A DNA stretch of 12,587 nucleotides from an uncultured Eubacteriales bacterium (GTDB taxonomy: Bacteria > Bacillota_I > Bacilli_A > RF39 > UBA660). The stretch covers positions 1 to 12,587 of the forward strand of contig ONXO01000046.1 in the NCBI GenBank assembly GCA_900321795.1. Reading direction: 5' to 3'. The position numbers were made by a program, and so were the translations under genes. The notes under the pieces were generated by a model. It saw nothing but the letters and a program-made list of their open reading frames with translations, had not been told where the DNA came from and did no database searches. Each line of letters begins with the position of its first letter. The first letter of the stretch is position 1. Below, one piece after another: positions 1 to 6,960 of the stretch.

Positions 1-1
1 A

Positions 2-739
2 TACCTTTTCAAAACCCCCGATTATGCCTCAAGAAAAGAAGCCATTGAAGAAGATATTAAAGCTCTTAGCTCTTGCAACATCAGGAATGTGAATTTTGAA
101 AGTGTTAGTTTTAATGATGCAGGACACATTAAAAATATTAAAATTAATAAAGGTGTAGTAACAATAATAAATGATAATGATAGTATTAAAGAAAGAATAA
201 AAGATTTAGAAAAAAAGATTACTCTAACTTCTTCCGATTATGAAAAAGAATTTTTAAGAGAGTGTATATCTCATTTAAGCACTGGTATTGCAACAATATA
301 TGTTGGAGGAAATACTAAAACTGAAATCAAAGAAAAATTAATGCGTTTTGATGATGCCTTATGTGCATTAGAAATAGCAAGCGAAGGAATTGTTTATGGA
401 GAAGGAATAACTTACTTAAAAGTTAGTAATTCTTTAAATGAAAACATTTTAGGCGAAAAGCTATTAAAAAAAGCATTAAATATTCCATTCCAGAAAATAA
501 TGGAAAATGCAGGTTTGAATTACTTAAAAATAAAAGAAGAGATAATGAAATCTAATTATAATGTTATTTATGATTTTGAAATGCAAAAAATCATAAATAT
601 TACTTCTTCTAAAATAATTGATCCATTAAAAGTATCTATTACTGCTTTAAAAAATGCTGTTTCAATAGCTTCTATACTTTTAACAACTAATTATTTAGTT
701 ATTAATGAAAATTTAAAGAGTTTAAATAATGAATTATAA
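2..739 (+). CDS. groEL: GroEL-type chaperonin (Hsp60), C-terminal part, divergent; 5' end outside window
   Basis: The reading frame is open from base 2, so the GTG at base 89 is an internal codon and the gene continues leftward out of the window; 245 residues are visible. They align by eye with E. coli GroEL from about residue 277 (TPDYASRKEAIEEDIKAL corresponds to APGFGDRRKAMLQDI) through the end of the equatorial domain. The ATPase aspartate matching Asp398 is kept (RFDDALC, visible residue 118), as is the aspartate of IIDPLKV (207) and the LLTT helix. The nucleotide loop reads VYGEG instead of the usual PGGG, and the protein stops soon after LLTTNYLV, without the Gly-Gly-Met tail. GroEL forms the cytosolic double-ring folding chamber. 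The neighbour 25 bases downstream is superoxide dismutase and may be co-transcribed. Family assignment is secure; whether this is the main chaperonin or a divergent paralogue cannot be told. Confidence 0.9.
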   Translation, partial: YLFKTPDYASRKEAIEEDIKALSSCNIRNVNFESVSFNDAGHIKNIKINKGVVTIINDNDSIKERIKDLEKKITLTSSDYEKEFLRECISHLSTGIATIYVGGNTKTEIKEKLMRFDDALCALEIASEGIVYGEGITYLKVSNSLNENILGEKLLKKALNIPFQKIMENAGLNYLKIKEEIMKSNYNVIYDFEMQKIINITSSKIIDPLKVSITALKNAVSIASILLTTNYLVINENLKSLNNEL

Positions 740-764
740 CATATAATTTTTTGGAGGGATGATT

Positions 765-1361
765 ATGTATAAATTAAAACCACTACCTTACAAACTATCT
801 TCATTAGAACCTTTTATTGACACTCATACATTAGGCTTGCACCATAAGAAGCATCATGAAAACTATTTAAATAAATTAAATGCTCTTTTAATTAAGAATA
901 AGTATGATTATCGATATCCTATAGAAGAGTTATCTAGTCATATTATGGAATTTGAAGGAAACGATAGAGAGGACATCTTATTTAATTTAGGTGGAGTCAT
1001 AAATCATAATATTTATTTTGAAAGCATGTCAACAAAAAAAGAGATGCCAAATATTGCTTTAAACAGCAAAATTATTAAAACATTTGGTAGCTTTGATGAT
1101 TTTAAAAAGGCATTTAAAGAAAAGGCTTTAGCCGTTAAAGGGTCTGGTTACACATTTCTAGTTATGGATGAGAATAAAAATTTGGATATAGTAAACTTTT
1201 ATAATCAGGACTGCCCATATTTTCATGGGTTGACTGCCCTACTATGTATTGATGTATGGGAACATGCATATTATATAAACTATGAAAATAAAAGAGATTT
1301 ATATATTGATAATTTCTTTGAAATAATGGATTTTTCTAAAGCTAATGACAAAATGAATTAA
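765..1361 (+). CDS. sodA: Superoxide dismutase, Fe/Mn family, Mn-type signature
   Basis: A cytosolic enzyme converting superoxide to oxygen and hydrogen peroxide; 198 residues, normal length. With the ATG at 765 as residue 1, the metal ligands fall at His26 (LHHKKHH), His81 (NHNIYF), Asp163 and His167 (DVWEHAYY). The first two have the same numbers as in mature E. coli MnSOD. Gly77 and Gln148 (YNQDCP) are the residue pair that typifies manganese rather than iron enzymes; cambialistic use is possible. Tyr34 is kept. Several conserved aromatic positions differ: NHxxFW becomes NHNIYF, and GSGWAW becomes GSGYTF. The ATG at 759 overlaps the GGAGGGATGAT ribosome binding site, whereas 765 lies 6 bases after the GGAGGG core and gives the family-standard N-terminus. 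It follows groEL by 25 bases and ends before a clear terminator. Confidence 0.95.
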   Translation: MYKLKPLPYKLSSLEPFIDTHTLGLHHKKHHENYLNKLNALLIKNKYDYRYPIEELSSHIMEFEGNDREDILFNLGGVINHNIYFESMSTKKEMPNIALNSKIIKTFGSFDDFKKAFKEKALAVKGSGYTFLVMDENKNLDIVNFYNQDCPYFHGLTALLCIDVWEHAYYINYENKRDLYIDNFFEIMDFSKANDKMN

Positions 1362-1374
1362 AAATATCAAGTTT

Positions 1375-1400
1375 AAATGTACTGATGTACATTTTTTCTT
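1375..1400 (+). terminator. Intrinsic terminator after sodA
   Basis: An 8-bp stem AAATGTAC/GTACATTT (1375-1382 with 1387-1394) with loop TGAT runs straight into a T tract. It ends the sodA transcript 14 bases after the stop codon. Confidence 0.8.
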
Positions 1401-1427
1401 TACAAAAGAAATAAAATATGATAAATT
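1399..1427 (+). promoter_or_regulatory. Sigma-A-type promoter for the nucleotidyltransferase gene
   Basis: A -35 TTTACA (1399-1404), 17-base spacer, extended TGA and a -10 TAAATT (1422-1427) lie 24 bases before the start codon. The -35 begins at the very end of the sodA terminator T tract, so the two signals are packed together. The same extended TATGnTAAATT -10 is found before rpmB. Confidence 0.7.
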
Positions 1428-1451
1428 AATATCACTTTAAGGGATGATAAT

Positions 1452-2369
1452 ATGGAAAAAACTTTAGTTGTACTTGCTGCTGGAATGGGAAGCAGATTTG
1501 GTGGAAGTAAACAAACTTTCCCAGTTGGTCCAAATGGAGAATTCATTATGGACTACTCTATCTACTCAGCTATTAAGCATGGGTTTAATAAAATTGTTTT
1601 TGTTATTAAAAAGGAAGATTTAGAAATTGTTGAAGAAACTATCGGTAAAAGAATCGAAGATAAAGTAAATGTAGAGTATGTTTTTCAAAGGCTTAGTGAT
1701 TTACCTTTTGGATTTGAAGTACCAGAAGGAAGAGTTAAACCATGGGGAACTGCACATGCTATATATGCAGCCAAACATGCAGTTACGGAAAAGTTTGCAG
1801 TTTGTACAGCAGATGACTTCTATGGAGATGATGCTTTTAGAGTGTTAAGCGAATACTTAGATAAAAATGATGGATATGTTATTGTTGGCTACCCAGTTGC
1901 TTCTACTATGAGTGAAAACGGATCTGTTAAACGTGGTGTTATAATTAGTGATAACAACAAAGTTACTGCTCTAATTGAATCTGCTTGCATCAAAGAAAAT
2001 GATCATGTTAAATGCACACCACTTGATAAAAGCAAAGATGAGTTTACAATTGATAATAATCACCCAGTAAGCATGCTTCTTAATGGCTTTAATAAATCAA
2101 TACTTGATACTATTGAAAAAGATATGGTTAATAACTTTAATAACAATAAAGACAATTTACTAAATTATGAAATGCTTCTTCCGGATATAATAGATGAAGA
2201 AATAAAAAGAGGAAAAGTAGTAGATGTAATATCAACCACATCCAAATGGATGGGAGTTACTTATAGAGAAGATGCCGTAAGATTACAAAATTTTATTAAG
2301 AGTGAAATAGAAAATGGTACATATCCTGAAAAATTATGGGATGATTCTTTGGACATAAAGCTAGGATAA
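1452..2369 (+). CDS. Sugar-phosphate nucleotidyltransferase-like protein (NTP_transferase fold)
   Basis: 305 residues with the N-terminal nucleotide-binding signature of NTP transferases, LAAGMGSRFGGSKQ (residues 8-21), in which the Gly-rich loop and Arg15/Lys20 would hold the NTP. A second signature is KPWGTAHA (96-103), and TADDFYG (119-125) carries the metal-binding aspartate typical of the family. Enzymes of this fold join a nucleotide to a sugar or alcohol phosphate. Close relatives that I recall from low-GC bacteria are annotated only as nucleotidyltransferases, and the substrate cannot be read from the sequence. No hexapeptide-repeat acyltransferase domain (as in GlmU) follows. The start at 1452 follows AAGGGATGAT at suitable spacing. 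The gene has its own promoter and terminator and is probably a single-gene transcript. Confidence 0.85.
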   Translation: MEKTLVVLAAGMGSRFGGSKQTFPVGPNGEFIMDYSIYSAIKHGFNKIVFVIKKEDLEIVEETIGKRIEDKVNVEYVFQRLSDLPFGFEVPEGRVKPWGTAHAIYAAKHAVTEKFAVCTADDFYGDDAFRVLSEYLDKNDGYVIVGYPVASTMSENGSVKRGVIISDNNKVTALIESACIKENDHVKCTPLDKSKDEFTIDNNHPVSMLLNGFNKSILDTIEKDMVNNFNNNKDNLLNYEMLLPDIIDEEIKRGKVVDVISTTSKWMGVTYREDAVRLQNFIKSEIENGTYPEKLWDDSLDIKLG

Positions 2370-2387
2370 AATATAAACCAGACTTTT

Positions 2388-2417
2388 AACCATCTAACTA
2401 ATGTTAGGTGGTTTTTT
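2388..2417 (+). terminator. Intrinsic terminator after the nucleotidyltransferase gene
   Basis: An 11-bp stem AACCATCTAAC/GTTAGGTGGTT (one G-T pair; 2388-2398 with 2403-2413), loop TAAT, followed by six T (2412-2417). It lies 18 bases after the stop codon. Confidence 0.88.
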
Positions 2418-2430
2418 CAAATAACAAATT

Positions 2431-2460
2431 AAAAAAAATTGCAAAATTCTAATTTGCAAT
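2431..2460 (-). terminator. Intrinsic terminator of the tad operon
   Basis: Read on the minus strand, an 8-bp stem ATTGCAAA/TTTGCAAT (2460-2453 with 2445-2438) closes a 7-base loop and is followed by a run of eight T (2438-2431). It lies directly downstream of the tadC stop codon and faces the plus-strand terminator at 2388-2417. Confidence 0.82.
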
Positions 2461-2464
2461 CCTT

Positions 2465-3160
2465 TTAACTTATCATATTTATTAACACTGGTCCAAGTAT
2501 AAGTAGTAGTATTATAGGTATAAAGAATAATACCGAAACTATACTCATTTTAATTGGCATCTTCGCTATTTTAGCCTTAGCTTCATATAGTTTTTTATCT
2601 CTTAGATAATCCACTTGGTTATATAATGTATCTACTACTTCACTACCAAATACATTCGTATGAGTAATATTAAGAATAACATTATTTATAGTATCACTAG
2701 GTATTCTCTTCTTCATATCATTTAAACTTTCAGTAAGAGTTTTACCATATTTAAGTGCATCTAATGTTACTTGAAACTCTTTAGATAATTCACTATCAAT
2801 ATTTCTTGTAGTAAGTTCAAGTGCGGCTTTTAAGTTCCTACCTGTTTCTAATGAAAGAGTTAAAACTTCAAAGAAGAATAATGCTTCACTTTCTAGTTTT
2901 ACTCCTCTTCTCTTTATTCTTATATCAAGAATAAAATACTCCATACCAAAGTAAACAGCTAAAGTAACTAAAGGTGCCACTACATATGCATAACTGCTGA
3001 TTAATAATGTAACAAAGAATACTATTAAACTGATAATTAATCTTGAGTTCATAAAATCTATTGGATCTATCTTATTATAAATACCAAGTAAAGTTGTTTT
3101 AGCCCTTATTCTACTAATACTTTTCTTAGTGTATATCTTCTCTACTAAATTATTACTCAT
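2465..3160 (-). CDS. tadC: TadC, inner-membrane platform protein of Tad pilus (GspF/T2SSF family)
   Basis: A 231-residue membrane protein, last gene of the operon. Hydrophobic segments lie at about residues 40-57, 59-80 and 205-230. The cytoplasmic T2SSF helical domain spans roughly 92-200, with the typical FFEVLTLSLETGRNLKAALE start and the HTNVFGSEVVDTL second half. In Tad systems TadB and TadC form the membrane core on which the CpaF ATPase drives pilin assembly. It is shorter than many TadC proteins (commonly about 290-320 residues, from memory), the loss being N-terminal. The start codon overlaps the tadB stop by 8 bases, with GAAGGTGA upstream as ribosome binding site. Its place after tadB and the T2SSF fold make the assignment firm; B/C naming follows gene order. 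Confidence 0.88.
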   Translation of the reverse strand: MSNNLVEKIYTKKSISRIRAKTTLLGIYNKIDPIDFMNSRLIISLIVFFVTLLISSYAYVVAPLVTLAVYFGMEYFILDIRIKRRGVKLESEALFFFEVLTLSLETGRNLKAALELTTRNIDSELSKEFQVTLDALKYGKTLTESLNDMKKRIPSDTINNVILNITHTNVFGSEVVDTLYNQVDYLRDKKLYEAKAKIAKMPIKMSIVSVLFFIPIILLLILGPVLINMIS

Positions 3161-4169
3161 ATGTATTCACCTTCATTATCTTTTTAACTACAAGAACATA
3201 AAGAGTATAAAGAAGCAAAATTAGGATTAGTATAAGTATTCCAATCTGTGTTTTGAAAAGTGGATTAAAATACTCTGGATTAAGAGTAAATATTAAAAAA
3301 CATATTGCAAAAGGTATTATAAGTAAAAATCTATACACAAATGTACTAGAAGCAGTAACAGTCTTTAATTCATCATTAAGTTTCTTTTTATCAAAGAATT
3401 CTTTTTCAATTGATTTAAATACTTTGACAATATTACCACCCGTTTTATTTAAAAGTGTTAAAGAAGTAGTTATAAACTTGACATCTTCAAGACGTACTCT
3501 TTCATAAAATCTTGAGAAAACTACTTCAATAGTAAGACCGTAAGATAAGTCTAGGTGTATTTTTTTAAACTCGTCGCCAATCGCTCCATCTAGCTCATTT
3601 TTAACAATTTCTATAGCTTGCATTATAGACATACCACTTTTAAAAGCATTATTCATTATTATAATAGCTTTGAGTAAATCATCAGAAATCTGTTTTCTCT
3701 TTTTTCTATATTCTATTTGAATAAATATATCTATTACAAAAAAACCTATTAGAAAAGAAAGAACTATTCCTATAAAAGATACCTTAACATATTGAAACAT
3801 CATCGTTATTACATAAAGTATAGATGTGAATACTCCTAATAAAAGTTTGATAGAAATATAATCTATTCCACTTCTCTTTTCAAGCTCATCATAAGTAATG
3901 TGTTTTTCATAAGATTTACCATAATCACTAAGAATCTTACTCTTTATTATAATACTTGAAACTTTAGTAACCATAATATGAAGTATTATAAGTATTTTAT
4001 CAGAAATGCTTGTTTCTTTGTTTACTAAAGGCTCAACTGTATATTTAGAAAATTTTTTATCTAAACTTATATTATGTCTTGCTTTTAAAACATATAAAAG
4101 AACTAGGAATAAAAGGCCAATAACAGTAATTTGAACAGCTAATAATTCTACTATGACCTCCCCGTTCAT
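3153..4169 (-). CDS. tadB: TadB, inner-membrane platform protein of Tad pilus (GspF/T2SSF family)
   Basis: 338 residues. One membrane segment lies near the N-terminus (about 6-28), a pair at about 107-150, then a cytoplasmic T2SSF domain (about 160-275, containing MNNAFKSGMSIMQAIE and LLNKTGGNIVKVFKSIE), and two C-terminal membrane segments (about 279-296 and 308-330). This is the usual TadB layout. It partners TadC in the inner-membrane assembly platform. Its ATG shares bases with the TGA stop of the CpaF gene (a 4-base ATGA overlap), and AGGAGG lies within the end of that gene, so translation is probably coupled. Antisense open frames inside it are shadows. Confidence 0.9.
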   Translation of the reverse strand: MNGEVIVELLAVQITVIGLLFLVLLYVLKARHNISLDKKFSKYTVEPLVNKETSISDKILIILHIMVTKVSSIIIKSKILSDYGKSYEKHITYDELEKRSGIDYISIKLLLGVFTSILYVITMMFQYVKVSFIGIVLSFLIGFFVIDIFIQIEYRKKRKQISDDLLKAIIIMNNAFKSGMSIMQAIEIVKNELDGAIGDEFKKIHLDLSYGLTIEVVFSRFYERVRLEDVKFITTSLTLLNKTGGNIVKVFKSIEKEFFDKKKLNDELKTVTASSTFVYRFLLIIPFAICFLIFTLNPEYFNPLFKTQIGILILILILLLYTLYVLVVKKIMKVNTYE

Positions 4170-5515
4170 TTTTTACTTCCTCCTTTTGGATTTTCAAAAA
4201 TATAGTCAATATCTATGATACCTTTTTGTTTCAATTTATTAAGCACTTTTGGTGTAAAATCATATCTAATAAACTCTCCATTAACACTTCCACTTTCAGT
4301 TAAACCATCCTGCTTAAAAACGAATATATCCTTAAGAACTATAGATCCGTCTTTTATAGTTTCTAACTCACTTATACTTACTACTTTTCTTCTTCCATCA
4401 TTTAGTCTTTCTATGCAAACCACTAAATCTATAGCATTGTTTATATACTCTCTTATAGCCTTAATAGGAATGTCTATTCCACTCATAAGCACCATTGTTT
4501 CAAGCCTATTTAGTGCATCTACTGGACTGTTTGCGTGCATCGTAGTTAAAGATCCATCATGGCCTGTGTTCATAGCTTGAAGCATATCAAAAGCTTCTTT
4601 ACCACGAACTTCACCTACTATTATTCTATCAGGTCTCATACGTAGTGCATTGATAACTAAGTCTCTTATAGTAATTTCTCCAGTTCTTTCATAGTTCATT
4701 ACCCTAGTTTCTAGAGGAATAACGTGCTCTTGCCTAAGTCTTAATTCAGCCGCATCTTCAATAGTTACTATTCTTTCATTTGGAGATATGAAACTACTTA
4801 AAATATTAAGAAGTGTTGTCTTACCAGAACCAGTACCTCCACATATAATCATGTTTAGTCTTCCCAAAATACAAGCTTCTAAAAATCTTGCCATATAAGG
4901 AGTCATAGTACCCATTCTAAGTAAATCATCTATATCAGCTATACTTTCTTTAAACTTTCTTATTGTAATAACTGGGCCTTTTAAACTAAGTGGTGGAATA
5001 ACAGCATTAATTCTTGAACCATCTTTAAGCCTTGAATCAACCATCGGATTAGATGCATCTATTGTCCTACCTAAAGGCTGAATCATTCTTTGAATAGTTC
5101 TAATTATATGTTCATCATTTATAAATGATACACTTTCGTCTTTTATAAGTCTTCCATCTATCTCTATATAGATTTCATCTGGACCATTTACCATGATTTC
5201 AGTTATATTTTTATCTTTTAAAAGCTCGGTTAAAGGCCCATAACCATTTATTTCATTATCAATTAAATTATAAATATGACTTCTTTCTAGATTAGTTAAA
5301 TCATATCCTTCAATAGATCTATCTATCTCATTATTAATATACTCATTTAAAGAAGCTCCTTTAGGTACTTCTGTATCAATTAGATTTTCTATTATCTTAG
5401 TTCTCAATTCATCAAGCAAAACTTTATCTTTAAATATCTCATAATCTGTTAAAGGAGTTATAACTTCTCTAGATGAAGTAACATCAAATGCATCAGTTAA
5501 GCTACTTTTCTTCAT
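4166..5515 (-). CDS. cpaF: CpaF/TadA, secretion motor ATPase of Tad pilus
   Basis: 449 residues, normal length, a cytoplasmic hexameric ATPase (PilT/VirB11 superfamily) that powers pilin assembly and retraction. It has an N-terminal domain (about 30-150, with ITEIMVNGPDEIYIE at about 104-118), Walker A GGTGSGKT at 226-233, the Asp box TIEDAAEL at 251-258, Walker B RIIVGEVRG with Glu302, and the His box GHDGSLTTMHANS at 318-330. All catalytic motifs are intact. The start overlaps the tadZ stop by 14 bases and is preceded by AAAGGAGAGG at good spacing. A single CpaF serves the operon; no separate retraction ATPase is seen. The TGA stop shows standard genetic code use. Confidence 0.97.
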   Translation of the reverse strand: MKKSSLTDAFDVTSSREVITPLTDYEIFKDKVLLDELRTKIIENLIDTEVPKGASLNEYINNEIDRSIEGYDLTNLERSHIYNLIDNEINGYGPLTELLKDKNITEIMVNGPDEIYIEIDGRLIKDESVSFINDEHIIRTIQRMIQPLGRTIDASNPMVDSRLKDGSRINAVIPPLSLKGPVITIRKFKESIADIDDLLRMGTMTPYMARFLEACILGRLNMIICGGTGSGKTTLLNILSSFISPNERIVTIEDAAELRLRQEHVIPLETRVMNYERTGEITIRDLVINALRMRPDRIIVGEVRGKEAFDMLQAMNTGHDGSLTTMHANSPVDALNRLETMVLMSGIDIPIKAIREYINNAIDLVVCIERLNDGRRKVVSISELETIKDGSIVLKDIFVFKQDGLTESGSVNGEFIRYDFTPKVLNKLKQKGIIDIDYIFENPKGGSKK

Positions 5516-6278
5516 CTTTATCCTCTCCTTTCAAATCATTTATAATAAGTTTTAATGTATTATAATCAGTTTTATATTTTTTAGGATAAGCACTCACTAA
5601 TGAAGGTATCTTACATTCATATAAATAACTAGTTATATCTTTTATATATGAAGTTTTTGATATACTATAGTCAATATTAGCGCCTATTATTTTCTTAATA
5701 TCACTATTGCTAAAATATGGAGTTTTAAAGTCTATACTAGAGTTTAAAAGTACTCTAAAATTGTCTTTGTTTATATCATTAAAAATATTTAAAATGTTTC
5801 TAGTATTCTTAAGTGTAAATAAGTCATTATCTATAATAAACAAATTTTCATCTACCGTATCCATTGTTATAATATTTACTTCATTCATAGAACTTTCGGT
5901 ATCTATTATTACTAAATCATAGTCTCTTTTTACTTTATCTATAATTACTTTCAAGTATTTACTCGTTATTTTATTGCCTTGTCTAGGATCTTTAGGTGCA
6001 CATAAAACATCTATGTTTTCATTGTATTTGTAAACATAATCTTCAAGCTTCTTATATCTATTATTTAATAAATCATCTGTTAAATGATAAATACTTTTAT
6101 TTATATCTTCATTTATTAAAGTACATAAATTACCTGTATGCATATCAAAATCTAGGAGTAAAGTTTTGTACCCCATAGTGCTTGATACACCAGCTAAGTT
6201 TAAAGCAAGAACCGTTTTTCCTACTCCTCCTTTAGGTGCATATAAACAAATTGTTTTACCCTTTATTTTAACAGCCAT
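5502..6278 (-). CDS. tadZ: TadZ/CpaE-like ParA/MinD-family ATPase
   Basis: 258 residues with a deviant Walker A, KGGVGKT at 16-22, LLLDFDMHTGN at 40-50, and a Walker B strand DLVIIDT at 121-127. This is the MinD/ParA fold. In Tad loci this protein (TadZ/CpaE) localises the assembly machine, often at a pole. The N-terminal receiver-like domain of many CpaE proteins is missing: the ATPase domain starts directly at the N-terminus. I chose the ATG at 6278 because it is 8 bases after AGGAAGG and leaves a 13-base gap to the previous gene; an in-frame ATG at 6302 would lie upstream of that site, inside the preceding gene. Its position between the pseudopilins and CpaF supports the Tad assignment over a plasmid partition role. 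Confidence 0.85.
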   Translation of the reverse strand: MAVKIKGKTICLYAPKGGVGKTVLALNLAGVSSTMGYKTLLLDFDMHTGNLCTLINEDINKSIYHLTDDLLNNRYKKLEDYVYKYNENIDVLCAPKDPRQGNKITSKYLKVIIDKVKRDYDLVIIDTESSMNEVNIITMDTVDENLFIIDNDLFTLKNTRNILNIFNDINKDNFRVLLNSSIDFKTPYFSNSDIKKIIGANIDYSISKTSYIKDITSYLYECKIPSLVSAYPKKYKTDYNTLKLIINDLKGEDKDEEK

Positions 6279-6291
6279 TCTTTTTTCCTTC

Positions 6292-6600
6292 CTAACAATC
6301 ACTCACTTCAATTAAGTAATCATTTATCTTTATTATTTTACCAAATACACTTTCTACCCTATAGTTAATTATATCACAGTTTTTATCATTTGTTTCATTG
6401 TTTTTAATTTCTACATTTAAATTATTTATTTTAAAATACTCTTTTATATCTAGATTTTTTTCTTTAGCTTCTTCTAATAGCCTTTCTCCTCTTATTTTTG
6501 CATTATACATAAGTCCTACATCTACTATAGTAGCAAGAGCAAGTATTAAAAGAGGAAGCACTATTACAAATATCACTAAGCTTTGTCCCTTTTTATTCAT
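6292..6600 (-). CDS. TadF-like minor pseudopilin lacking Glu5
   Basis: 102 residues. A short charged leader MNKKG precedes the sequence QSLVIFVIVLPLLILALATI (residues 6-25), giving a prepilin peptidase site G|Q and one membrane helix, then a small mainly hydrophilic domain with two cysteines (74 and the C-terminal 102). It overlaps the upstream TadE-like gene by 8 bases. In the mature protein position 5, nearly always glutamate in pilins, is isoleucine (QSLVI against QALVE in its neighbour). Minor TadE/TadF proteins are needed for Flp pilus biogenesis. Whether it is truly TadF, or another minor pseudopilin, is inferred from order and size. Confidence 0.75.
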   Translation of the reverse strand: MNKKGQSLVIFVIVLPLLILALATIVDVGLMYNAKIRGERLLEEAKEKNLDIKEYFKINNLNVEIKNNETNDKNCDIINYRVESVFGKIIKINDYLIEVSDC

Positions 6601-6940
6601 AGTAAACTACCCTTTTTACTTCTACTTTATAGTCTTTTCCTAAAATCTGATTAAGTCCAGGAGTTATAAAACCTATTTTGCTTTGAAGATAAAACTCTAT
6701 ATATTGATTATCTTTATTTGTAATCTTTATTGTATTATCTTTATTATTAAGTTTCAAGAAAGCTTCAATTTCTTCATATGATTTATCTTCTTCATACATT
6801 TTCACTATATCTGTTGTTAAACTTTCCAGCTCATTCTTTCTAATTACTATTCTTCCAAAATCAACACTTCCAAAAAAAAGCATTATTAATATTGGAAGTA
6901 TAATTATAAACTCAACAAGTGCTTGCCCTTTTTTATTCAT
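6593..6940 (-). CDS. tadE: TadE-like pseudopilin
   Basis: 115 residues. Leader MNKKG, then QALVEFIIILPILIMLFFGS (residues 6-25), with Glu5 of the mature form present, and VDFGRIVIRKNEL just after the helix. This is the classic TadE N-terminus. The rest is a short extracytoplasmic domain with no cysteines. It starts 20 bases after the prepilin gene stop with AAGGG as binding site, and overlaps the next gene by 8 bases (TATGAATAA). It should be inserted in the membrane, cut by a prepilin peptidase and act as a minor component of the Flp pilus. Confidence 0.85.
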   Translation of the reverse strand: MNKKGQALVEFIIILPILIMLFFGSVDFGRIVIRKNELESLTTDIVKMYEEDKSYEEIEAFLKLNNKDNTIKITNKDNQYIEFYLQSKIGFITPGLNQILGKDYKVEVKRVVYYE

Positions 6941-6960
6941 GTTAATCCCTTCTTTATTAT

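Noticed and set aside
89..739. An independent 216-residue gene starting at GTG 89
   Set aside because: The frame is open upstream to base 2 and that upstream part matches GroEL, so the start is internal to a gene cut by the window edge.
732..752. Hairpin AATTAT/ATAATT plus T run, and an overlapping TATAAT (742-747), between groEL and sodA
   Set aside because: The stem is only A-T pairs with no GC and would be unstable; the TATAAT has no -35 and would start transcription within the sodA ribosome binding site. Both are expected by chance at this base composition.
2465..3160. Frameshifted or truncated TadC
   Set aside because: It is short at the N-terminus, but both halves of the T2SSF domain and the membrane segments are present and it joins tadB by a tidy overlap, so it looks intact.
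3253..3507. Plus-strand open frame inside tadB, and similar ones at 4215-4580, 5707-5922, 6398-6643, 8989-9174 and 11236-11466
   Set aside because: They lie antisense to well-supported genes, lack ribosome binding sites and resemble nothing; they arise from low stop-codon density on the opposite strand.
4166..4168. TGA read as tryptophan (Mollicutes code)
   Set aside because: The CpaF protein ends here at normal length, the ATGA overlap with tadB is a classic joint, and conserved tryptophans elsewhere use TGG.
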